NCBI RefSeq assembly: GCF_010206195.1 | Contig: NZ_VIQT01000012.1 | Coordinates: 1-56,676, forward strand | Length of the DNA stretch: 56,676 nt | DNA from: Anaerotruncus colihominis | GTDB lineage: Bacteria; Bacillota; Clostridia; Oscillospirales; Ruminococcaceae | Direction: 5' to 3' | In this document: positions 43,700 through 50,996 of the stretch, in pieces | Layout of the letters: the number at the start of each line of letters is the position of its first letter | Numbering within the stretch: the first letter of the stretch is position 1 | Translations under genes and position numbers: made by a program | The notes under the pieces: generated by a model | Seen by the model: only the letters and a program-made list of their open reading frames with translations | Databases searched by the model: none | Told to the model about the DNA's origin: nothing

Positions 43700-45458
43700 A
43701 TAATTGATACAGTACTTACAGTACCTACAGTACCTACAGGCGGGAGATATCGGTTTTAAAATTGGATGAAATCCCCTTGGAATGCTGCTTTGCAGGGATG
43801 ATACGGATTTTGTGACGGTGGACGGTTTCGGTTGGTATGGTGGACGGTTTCGGTTGGCGCGGTGGTGTGATCCGGTTAGTTTGGTGATCTGATCCGGTTA
43901 GTTTGGCTGATTATGGCCTGTGTTATATTGGTTATGGGCCGGGTTAAGCTTGCAGCCGGTTTTTTTTGTGGATGAATAAAGGTGAAAATCGATGAAAACA
44001 GGAGGAATTGTAAGATAATTTGATTTTTAAAAATAAGGTACTCAGTTTCGGTTAGTCTGTACCATTTGGTGATCATCTTCCCTTTTTCGATCTTTTACAA
44101 CGTTTGCTTGTCCCGAATTGTTATGTATATTCGCGGATTTTCCGAAAATGTATTTGGATGAAACGGTGAGATTTCAGCCGGAAAATTGAGCAAATGGACA
44201 AAAAACCGGAGAATTATTTTGATGGTACCCAGTTTCGGTTAGCTTGTCACCGTTGCGTTGGCGCGCGCGACCCATGCGCGGGTTACTCACCGCCGGGGGG
44301 CGCGCGTGGCCCGTGCGCGGGTTACTCACCGCCGGGGGGGCGCGCGTGGCCCGTGCGCGGGTTACTCACCGCCGGGGGGGCGCGCGTGGCCCGTGCGCGG
44401 GCCACTCACCGCCGGGCGCTGCGCTTGCCCGGCCGGCTATTCGGGGCTTTCCGGCGCTGTAGCGCCGGGCGCGGACAAGCCGCGGCAGCGCCCCTCAGCG
44501 CGCCTCACAAGGGGAGGGTCGAGCGACCCCTCCCCTTATGTTATCCCCACCTCTGCCTGGCGCGATCGTATCAGGCGCACGCCAAAACGTTTGGAGGGGG
44601 ATCGTTTCACTGCGCCCGCCCGGGAGTGGAGTGCTTGCAAGAAGCGCGCCAGCCGCAGAGCGTCTGTCACGCTTCCTGCTGGGGGCAGGCGGTGCGTCTG
44701 AACGGGTATCTTGCGGCCCGTGCGCGGTCCGCGCTTTTTATGAGGGCTGCGGCCCGGGATAAGGGCTCTGCCCTCGACGGCGGCCAAAACCCGCAGGGGG
44801 CCTTGGCCGCCGTCTCACCCGCCGCCTTTTGAAAAAGGCGGGCGAAAACTTTTGATTGCGATGCGCCAAGCCCACTGTTCGCGGCGCAGCCGAACTAAGT
44901 TTTTCGCTGAGGCCTTTTTTCAAAAAGGCCGGAAAGGCGGGCGAAAACTTTTGATTGCGATGCGCCAAGCCCACTGTTCGCGGCGCAGCCTGTAAAAACG
45001 CCGGAACCTGCCCCACTATTCGCGGCGCAGCCGAACTAAGTTTTTCGCTGAGGCCTTTTTTCAAAAAGGCCGGAGCTTTTTTTCAAAAAAGCGGGGAAGA
45101 TTCTATACGTAAGGTATTTGCTTTACGGGGTTTTTGTCGGATTTTCGTTATAATGAAGAAGTGCGTAAATAAAAGCATTCAGCCGTGAACAGACGATTGA
45201 ACCAGATAAACGCCCAGATATTCTAAAAAGGTACCCAGTTTTGGCTAGTGGTACCATTCAAGAAAATACGGATTGTAAAAGTGATGAAAACACCTGATTT
45301 GCGCACAAAATAAAATAAAGTGTATTCCTTTGAATTCTTTTAAAAATAAAAGCATTCAGTAGATAAAACGATATTTATATCATGAAAGGTACCCAGTTTT
45401 GGGTAGTCGGGACTGACACGCGGGACCATCATCTGTAAAGGCTCAACGCTTCCCACAG
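43700..45458. other. Candidate origin/centromere region with iteron-like repeats, split by repeat R9
   Basis: No gene is seen in about 1.7 kb. Four copies of GGTACCCAGTTTYGGYTAG (one base off in the first) occur at 44037-44055, 44224-44242, 45230-45248 and 45388-45406. Shorter related words (GTTTCGGTTGG twice, TCCGGTTAGTTTGG twice) lie at about 43825-43910. AATAAAAGCATTCAG occurs twice (about 45170 and 45348). CAGTACCTACAGTACCTACAG lies at about 43715-43738. The region adjoins the parB-like and parA genes, so these could be partition or replication sites. Confidence 0.6.
44258..45095 (+). repeat. Composite intergenic repeat, copy R9 with expanded first hairpin
   Basis: The first hairpin of module A is repeated four times in tandem (about 44258-44415, unit near 53 bases). 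Then come the rest of module A, module C (about 44630-44855) and several module B units. It interrupts the iteron region. Confidence 0.9.
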
Positions 45459-45929
45459 TTAAACGCCCAGAAGCTTTTTCAGAATATCATTGACAAGCTT
45501 GCTGTCAGTCACCTTTTGGGCGACCGCCGCCCTGTGCAGCGCGTCAATAACGGCGGCGTCGAGATAAAACGTTTTGTTCTTTGCGCTTCTCCCCTCGTCG
45601 CGGACAATAAATGCGGTGAGGTCGACTGCCGGCGCGGCCTTTGTATGTTTCGAACGCGTCTTTGGCTGCTCGGAAAGCGGCAGCTCCAGGCTGCCGCCGG
45701 CCGGCGCCTGCGGCGCCGGGCGTTCGGCCTCAGGCGCGGCAGCTTCCTGTTGTATGTCCTGGGCCTGCGCGGCAGGGACCGGCTGCGCGGCAGCCTCAGG
45801 CGCAGCCGGTGCGGCCGGCGCGCCCGCCGCTGCGGGCGCTGCCCGCTCCCCTGCCGCTTGTCCGTCCGGATGCTGCCGGCGTTCCTTGGCCTGGCGTTCC
45901 AATACGCTTTTCGTAAACTTGTTTGCCAT
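45459..45929 (-). CDS. Ribbon-helix-helix ParB-like partition partner
   Basis: A 156-residue protein. It has a basic N-terminal stretch (NKFTKSVLERQAKERRQ), a long alanine/proline-rich linker (about 23-100) and a C-terminal ribbon-helix-helix fold. There the beta strand KNKTFYLDAAVIDAL is followed by two helices, VTDSKLVNDILKKLL. Small RHH proteins encoded after ParA act as the centromere-binding partner in type Ib partition systems and often autoregulate. It starts 92 bases after the parA stop on the same strand and faces a stretch of GGTACC-type repeats that could be its target. Function is inferred from fold and position. Confidence 0.72.
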   Translation of the reverse strand: MANKFTKSVLERQAKERRQHPDGQAAGERAAPAAAGAPAAPAAPEAAAQPVPAAQAQDIQQEAAAPEAERPAPQAPAGGSLELPLSEQPKTRSKHTKAAPAVDLTAFIVRDEGRSAKNKTFYLDAAVIDALHRAAVAQKVTDSKLVNDILKKLLGV

Positions 45930-46021
45930 GAGTATGCCCCCTTGCATGCGGTTTGATACATGGCGCGTGCAATTCGTCCAGCGAATAGACGCGCGCATAG
46001 GTTTTCTGTTCACCGCCTTTA

Positions 46022-46834
46022 TTATAGGATATTTTTTTCGAACATTTCGTCGACAAGCGACGCAATTGCATCGCATCCTTTTGACCGCAGATCATAAAGC
46101 GAAATCGGCATGGCGGCCAGCTCGCTTTCTGTGATGCGCACATTGCGCGGGATGATTGTCCGAAACAGCAGCGCACGCAGGTCCTCAACATCGGGCGAGG
46201 TGCGCAGATATTCAAGGAAATCGGTTGACAGCTTGTTTCGCTGGTCATAGTCGTTGACAATAAAACCACGGATATTGTCGGCGCGGCGCAGGCGCCGGCG
46301 GGCGTCCTCCCACAGCGCGATGAAAAGCTGCGCGCCTTCAATGGCGTTCATGGAAACGTCGCTGACAAGCAGCACGGCGTCTGAGGCGAGAAATGCGTTT
46401 TGATTGACAATGGACATGCTCGGGTTGGTATCGATGAAAATATAATCATATTCATCAAAAAACGCCTGGTTATCCGTCAGATAATTTGAGAGGATCTGCT
46501 CACGCCCGGCGACAGACGCTATTTTCAGCTCCGCCTTGTGCAGGAAAATGGAGCCGGCGATCATATCGAGCAGCGGCAGGCGTTCGATCGGCTGGCGCGC
46601 GACGAGCGCCTGCGGGTCGGGCTGGTCGGTTTCGATGTTATAGATATCGTATGTTGTGAGCAGGTCGGCACTGGTGCGGTCGATGCCCATATTATTTGTC
46701 AGATTGCCCTGCAGATCGGAGTCGATGACAAGCACGCGTTTGCCAAGCTGCGATACAATGCCCCCGATGTTAAAGCAGAGCATCGTTTTGCCGACGCCGC
46801 CCTTGAGCGTTCCGAATGTGATAATTTTTGCCAT
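46022..46834 (-). CDS. parA: ParA family partition ATPase
   Basis: A 270-residue ATPase. The deviant Walker A motif KGGVGKTM is at residues 10-17, and the A' region IFIDTNPSMSIVNQNAF and Walker B-like VLVIDSDLQGNLT are present. There is no long N-terminal DNA-binding extension, as in type Ib ParA and Soj. ATG is placed after GGAGG. The protein would polymerise or pattern on DNA to move a replicon with its RHH partner downstream. It is divergent from the primase-helicase gene across a palindrome-rich A+T region. Confidence 0.88.
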   Translation of the reverse strand: MAKIITFGTLKGGVGKTMLCFNIGGIVSQLGKRVLVIDSDLQGNLTNNMGIDRTSADLLTTYDIYNIETDQPDPQALVARQPIERLPLLDMIAGSIFLHKAELKIASVAGREQILSNYLTDNQAFFDEYDYIFIDTNPSMSIVNQNAFLASDAVLLVSDVSMNAIEGAQLFIALWEDARRRLRRADNIRGFIVNDYDQRNKLSTDFLEYLRTSPDVEDLRALLFRTIIPRNVRITESELAAMPISLYDLRSKGCDAIASLVDEMFEKNIL

Positions 46835-47183
46835 GGCGAAAGCCTCCAATAGATTCGTTATTGTATCAACGCATCGATTCTTTAGGACAGTATATCATAC
46901 AATCGTTATGATATGCAAGAATAGAATGTCGAACGTATAAAAGATTATGATATATATTATAATAGAAAATGCATTGTAAAGTAGATTGTAAAATATATTT
47001 CGAAATATATTTTACAATCTATTTTATCACATATTCAAAATTATATTATAAGATGTAATATCGATTGCATTAACGAATATAATTTATATTAGAATAACAA
47101 TTATAATGACGAATAGAAACCCTAATATACTTGCGCCTCGGGCCGCGGATATGATAGGATATATATTAAGGAGATGATCACAT
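46835..47183. promoter_or_regulatory. A+T-rich divergent region with a 40-base perfect palindrome
   Basis: Bases 46982-47021 are an exact palindrome centred on TTTCGAAA (arm TAGATTGTAAAATATATTTC). The flanks contain further TTGTAAA-type words and CGAATAGAA at 47110-47118, which recurs near 13443-13504. It separates parA and the primase-helicase gene and could hold autoregulatory operators or an A+T-rich unwinding site. Confidence 0.6.
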
Positions 47184-49094
47184 ATGCAATGGGACGACCG
47201 CTTTCTCGGCGAGCTGCGCGCGCTGCTGCCCGAATATATGGCGCAAAAGCGCATCGTAGTCGGTTCACGCGGCAAAAAGCTGATCCGCTGCATCAATCCC
47301 GAGCATCACGACAGGACCCCGAGCATGTCGTACCATCCCCAAAGCCGCCGTCTGCATTGCTTCGGATGCGGGGCGAATTACGACCTGTTCGATGTGATTG
47401 CAATGGATTACCCCGATTGCGACAGCTTCCCGCGCCAGGTCAAAAAGGCGTGCGAGCTGTTTCACATCCCGCTGCCAAAGGACCCGCCCGCGTCAAAGCC
47501 CGCCGCGCGCGCCGTCAGGCCCGCCGCCGCGCAAAGCGCGCCGGCGGGCGAGGCGGCCGATTATACAAACATGGTCCGCGCGGCCGTCGCCAAGCACGGA
47601 GCCGGCGGAAGCTATTTTACAGCGCGCGGTATCCCGCGCGCGCTGTGCGAGCAATACAGCCTTTATGAAGCCGGCGGCCGCGCCTGGATGCCTGTTTTTA
47701 TGGGCGAAAAATGTACCTGCTACTGTGCCCGCGCCACCGGGGACGATATAACGCCGCGTTATAAAAACAGCCCCGGCGCCATGGATATATTTAACGCCGG
47801 ATATCTGACCGGCGAGGGAAAGGGCGGCGCGCTGTTCATTACAGAAGCGATACTCGACGCGCTGTCGATCGAGGCGTGCGGCTATCGCGCCGTCGCGCTG
47901 TGCGGCGCGGCCAACGTGGCAAAATGGCTGTCGCTGTGCGCCGCGCACCCGGCCGCTGCGGCCGGGTATACATTGGTTGCAGCCGGCGATATGGACGCCG
48001 CCGGCGAACGCATGAACCGTTCTTTAAAGGAAGGGCTGGAGGCGCTCGGCCTGCCGTGCGCCGTTTTGCAGCTGCCGGACGGCGCAAAGGATGCAAACGA
48101 GCTGCTGCTGTCCGACCGGGCGGCGCTTTCCCGCGCGCTGGCGGAAGCCGCCGGCGCGCGGCAGGCCGCTTATGCGGCCGGGAGCGCCGCCCATGCGCTG
48201 GAGGCGCTGCTTGATACATCCCTGCGCCGCGCAAGCCGCAGCGCCTGCCCAACCGGGTTTGCGGCGCTCGACGATGTGCTTGACGGCGGGCTGTACGCGG
48301 GGCTATATATTATAGGAGCGATTTCATCGCTTGGCAAAACATCGTTTGTCCTTCAGATCGCCGATTATATCGCCGCCCATCAAACGGACGTGCTCTTTTT
48401 TTCTTTGGAGATGAGCAAATTTGAACTGATGGCAAAGAGCTTATCGCGCCTGACCTATTGCCTGGACGCGTCGCCCGGGCATACGCGGGCGTTTACCGCG
48501 CGCCAGGTGCTGCGCGTCGACCCGGACATGCCGCTGGAAAAAAGCACGCTGCTCAGCGAGGCGCTCAAGGAATACCGCACAGCCGCCGAGGGGCTGTTTA
48601 TCTGGGAAGGGCTGGCGGACGTGGGCGCGCGTGAAATCCGTGAACGTGTACAGAACCATATTCAGATCCGCGGCTGCAAGCCGGTCGTTGTGATCGATTA
48701 TTTGCAGATCCTCAAGCCGGACGACCCGCGCGCGACCGACAAGCAGAATACGGACCGGGCTGTTGTCGAGCTGAAACGCATCAGCCGCGATTTTGATCTG
48801 ACAGTGCTTGCGATCTCAAGCTTTAACCGCGAAAATTACCGCAACGCCGTTTCTATGGAAGCCTTTAAAGAGAGCGGAGCAGTTGAATATTCATCAGACG
48901 TCCTGTTTGGGCTTCAGCTGGCCGGGGCAGGGGAGGCGGGCTTTGACGTCAACGCAGCCAAGGCGCGCAGCCCGCGCGCGGTTGAGCTTGTCATGCTGAA
49001 AAACCGCAATGGGATTCCCTATGCCAAGATTGAATATGCATATGCGGCGCGGTTTTCGCATTTTGGAGAGGGGCGCGTGTCGCATAAGCCATAA
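47184..49094 (+). CDS. Fused primase-helicase (Twinkle / T7 gp4-like)
   Basis: A 636-residue replication protein of the kind found on phages and plasmids. A CHC2 zinc finger (Cys36, His41 or His42, Cys59, Cys62 in CINPEHHDRTPS and LHCFGCG) starts it. A TOPRIM primase-like domain follows (about 205-300, with LFITEAILDALSI and AAGDMDAAG). The C-terminal part is a DnaB-type helicase (about 350-620) with Walker A GAISSLGKTSF, FFSLEMSKFELMAK and Walker B PVVVIDYLQIL. Such fusions make primers and unwind DNA at a fork. GGAGATG lies upstream of the ATG. It is divergent from parA and followed by a strong terminator. Confidence 0.88.
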   Translation: MQWDDRFLGELRALLPEYMAQKRIVVGSRGKKLIRCINPEHHDRTPSMSYHPQSRRLHCFGCGANYDLFDVIAMDYPDCDSFPRQVKKACELFHIPLPKDPPASKPAARAVRPAAAQSAPAGEAADYTNMVRAAVAKHGAGGSYFTARGIPRALCEQYSLYEAGGRAWMPVFMGEKCTCYCARATGDDITPRYKNSPGAMDIFNAGYLTGEGKGGALFITEAILDALSIEACGYRAVALCGAANVAKWLSLCAAHPAAAAGYTLVAAGDMDAAGERMNRSLKEGLEALGLPCAVLQLPDGAKDANELLLSDRAALSRALAEAAGARQAAYAAGSAAHALEALLDTSLRRASRSACPTGFAALDDVLDGGLYAGLYIIGAISSLGKTSFVLQIADYIAAHQTDVLFFSLEMSKFELMAKSLSRLTYCLDASPGHTRAFTARQVLRVDPDMPLEKSTLLSEALKEYRTAAEGLFIWEGLADVGAREIRERVQNHIQIRGCKPVVVIDYLQILKPDDPRATDKQNTDRAVVELKRISRDFDLTVLAISSFNRENYRNAVSMEAFKESGAVEYSSDVLFGLQLAGAGEAGFDVNAAKARSPRAVELVMLKNRNGIPYAKIEYAYAARFSHFGEGRVSHKP

Positions 49095-49095
49095 A

Positions 49096-49134
49096 AATCC
49101 AAAGGGCCGGAGAAAATCTCCGGCCCTTTGGATT
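49096..49134 (+). terminator. Terminator after the primase-helicase gene
   Basis: AATCCAAAGGGCCGGAGA pairs perfectly with TCTCCGGCCCTTTGGATT around a three-base loop. Confidence 0.85.
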
Positions 49135-49317
49135 AAGCGGCTGATTCAACCAGGCGTTTGATTGACAAATTTTGTCGAATTCTGTACAATAGACTTGGCG
49201 CTGCCACAGACGGCACACCGGGCCGCAGCCCGGCGAATCGAAGGCCAGCCGCCCGCAGGGGCGGTTCTCAGGCCGAAGACAGGCGGTTCAATCGTGCCCC
49301 CAAAAGGGGGTGTGCGT

Positions 49318-49389
49318 ATGGAATACTTAATCATGCTGGTAGTAATCCTGTTGGTTCTGGATTCCATTTTCCGCAACAAAAAACGATGA
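49318..49389 (+). CDS. Type I toxin-like peptide T1
   Basis: A 23-residue hydrophobic peptide starting MEYLI, with a membrane-spanning core, LDS and a basic NKKR end. Its promoter is TTGACA 49162-49167 and TACAAT 49185-49190 (spacer 17). The 120-base leader is highly folded, and its GGGGG ribosome site is paired in a CCCCCAAAAGGGGG hairpin just before the ATG. A convergent antisense RNA starts at about 49469 and ends inside the peptide's last codons. This layout is that of TxpA/RatA-type toxin-antitoxin pairs. Toxicity is inferred. Confidence 0.7.
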   Translation: MEYLIMLVVILLVLDSIFRNKKR

Positions 49390-49469
49390 CCGCCCCATCC
49401 CCTGACAAAGGATAACGGTCATCGTTTCATCTAATTAGGGGGCGAACCGTCTGCCGGCAGCGCCTCTTT
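49376..49469 (-). ncRNA. Antisense RNA antitoxin of T1
   Basis: The minus-strand promoter is TTGACG (49499-49504) and TACAAT (49476-49481), spacer 17. The RNA begins near GGCGCTGCCGGCAGACGG and ends in a terminator made of AAACGATGACCG and CGGTCATCGTTT plus a T-run, overlapping the toxin 3' end by about 50 bases. Confidence 0.65.
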
Positions 49470-49675
49470 ATGTATATTGTAACATAAGGAACCGACCACG
49501 TCAAGCATAGGGAAAAGATTGACAGAAAATGTCGAAAATGGTATCATCAAAACGGCGCTGCCACAGACGGCACGCCGGGCCATAAGCCCGGCGAATCGAA
49601 GGCCAGCCGCCCGTGCGGGCGGTTCTCAGGCCGAAGACAGGCGGTTCAATCGTGCCCCCAAAAGGGGGTGTGCGT

Positions 49676-49747
49676 ATGGAGTACTTAATCGTATTGGTGG
49701 TTTTGCTGATCGTTTTAGACTCTGTCCTGCACAATAAAAAACGATAA
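49676..49747 (+). CDS. Type I toxin-like peptide T2
   Basis: A 23-residue peptide nearly identical to T1 (MEYLIVLVVLL start, LHNKKR end). Its promoter is TTGACA 49519-49524 and TATCAT 49542-49547, a slightly different sequence from T1. The folded leader, hidden GGGGG and overlapping antisense RNA are the same. Relative to T1 the substitutions are conservative and hydrophobic, as if selected for function. Confidence 0.7.
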   Translation: MEYLIVLVVLLIVLDSVLHNKKR

Positions 49748-49822
49748 CCGCCCCACCCTCAGAAAGTGAACGGTTATCGTGAAACGAAATGGGGGCGAAC
49801 CGTCTGCCGGCAGCGCCTCTTT
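49734..49822 (-). ncRNA. Antisense RNA antitoxin of T2
   Basis: The promoter on the minus strand is CGTCAA (49852-49857) and ATTGTA (49829-49834) as read on plus, spacer 17. It has the same 5' sequence and terminator layout as the T1 antisense RNA. Confidence 0.65.
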
Positions 49823-50028
49823 GTATATATTGTAGCATAAGGAACCGACCACGTCAAGCATAGGGAAAAGATTGACAGAAAATGTCGAAAATGGTATCAT
49901 CAAAACGGCGCTGCCTCAGACGGCACACCGGGCCATAAGCCCGGCGAATCGAAGGCCAACCGCCTGTGCGGGCGGTTCTCAGGCCGAAGACAGGCGGTTC
50001 AATCGTGCCCCCAAAAGGGGGTGTGCAT

Positions 50029-50100
50029 ATGGAGTACTTAATCGTATTGGTGGTTTTGCTGATCGTTTTAGACTCTGTCCTGCACAATAAAAAACGATAA
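50029..50100 (+). CDS. Type I toxin-like peptide T3
   Basis: A 23-residue peptide with the same sequence as T2. The promoter is TTGACA 49872-49877 and TATCAT 49895-49900, spacer 17. The unit 49510-49860 and the unit 49863-50215 are near-identical tandem copies of about 353 bases, showing recent duplication. Confidence 0.7.
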   Translation: MEYLIVLVVLLIVLDSVLHNKKR

Positions 50101-50175
50101 CCGCCCCACCCCAACAAAGTGAACGGTTATCGTGAAACTAAATGGGGGCGAACCGTCTGCCGGCAGCGCCTCTTT
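50087..50175 (-). ncRNA. Antisense RNA antitoxin of T3
   Basis: The minus-strand promoter lies at 50182-50210 (TTGACG and TACAAT, spacer 17). The terminator overlaps the T3 stop codon region. Confidence 0.65.
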
Positions 50176-50345
50176 ATGTATATTGTAACATAAGGAACCG
50201 ACCACGTCAAGCATAGGGAAAAGATTGACAGAAAATGTCGAAAATGGTATCATCAAAACGGCGCTGCCGATAAGCGGCAGGCGGTTAGCCCTCTTTTTGA
50301 GGGCAGCTTCTTGGCCCCTGATTCTGAGGAAAGGGGGCGCTGGCA

Positions 50346-50432
50346 ATGGTTACATATTCGGATCTGATTCAGACAGGAATTTTAATTGTTGGCATTATCA
50401 GCCTGTTCTTTCAGGCGACAAAAAAGAAGTAA
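50346..50432 (+). CDS. Holin-like type I toxin peptide T4
   Basis: A 28-residue peptide, MVTYSDLIQTGIL followed by a hydrophobic core and a KKK end. It matches the pattern of the putative holin-like toxin family (Hol_Tox) and is unrelated in sequence to T1-T3. It still uses the same promoter as T2/T3 (TTGACA 50225-50230, TATCAT 50248-50253) and the same GGCGCTGCC leader start. AGGGGG precedes the ATG. An antisense RNA with its own promoter converges on it. Confidence 0.78.
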   Translation: MVTYSDLIQTGILIVGIISLFFQATKKK

Positions 50433-50511
50433 CCGCATCAGCTTCCCGGCCTGCGGTTACTTTCTGCAATAACACCGGGGGCTAACCGTTTGCCGGCAGC
50501 GCCCCTGTTTT
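50420..50511 (-). ncRNA. Antisense RNA antitoxin of T4
   Basis: The minus-strand promoter is TTGACA (50541-50546) and TATACT (50518-50523), spacer 17. The RNA begins with GGCGCTGCCGGCAAACGG and ends in a hairpin around GTAACCGCA/TGCGGTTAC that overlaps the T4 stop. Confidence 0.65.
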
Positions 50512-50557
50512 GATTTTAGTATAGCTTTTTCTTTTTGAGCTGTCAACGGATAAATCA

Positions 50558-50646
50558 CAAAAAACGATGACCGCCCTACCCTCACAACGTAGGCGGTTAT
50601 CGTTTTGCATCTATGGGGGCGAACCGTCTGCCGGCAGCGCCTCTCT
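50558..50646 (-). ncRNA. Orphan antitoxin-like RNA
   Basis: The minus-strand promoter is TTGACA (50676-50681) and TATAAT (50653-50658), spacer 17. The product has the same 5' start and AACGATGACCG-type terminator as the other antisense RNAs, but no toxin gene faces it. It could act in trans on T1-T3-like messages. Confidence 0.6.
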
Positions 50647-50889
50647 AAAACGATTATAGTATACGCCGCCGCCGCTGTCAAGCGCGGCGGTTATATATTA
50701 TAAATAGGAAACGAGCAGGATTGCAGCAGAATACTACAAAATGTAAAAACAGACGGCATTATGACAAAATGTTCTTGGAACGTTAAAAGTTTATTCATAA
50801 AAAATGGGGAAACAGGAAGCAATAGGTTGGAAAACAGGCTTTGAAGCGGTAATTATGAAGAAAAAGTTACAAAGTGGTAACAATATTGC

Positions 50890-50917
50890 TTGACATTTCC
50901 AAGGCTTGTGCTATACT
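50890..50917 (+). promoter_or_regulatory. Promoter and upstream element of surface protein gene 2
   Basis: TTGACA and TATACT are separated by 16 bases. Immediately upstream, AAAAAGTTACAAAGTGGTAA (about 50862-50882) matches the equivalent place before the gene at 53824, suggesting a shared regulator. Confidence 0.75.
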
Positions 50918-50996
50918 AAAGCCACAAGGAAATGGCTGGAGAGTGTTTCCTGTACTTAATCATGAACATGAATTTATTCAAGGAGGAGATTTACCG

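Noticed and set aside
47184..49094. A prophage, suggested by the primase-helicase
   Set aside because: No capsid, terminase, tail, integrase or lysis genes are found nearby; plasmid-like partition genes are a better context.
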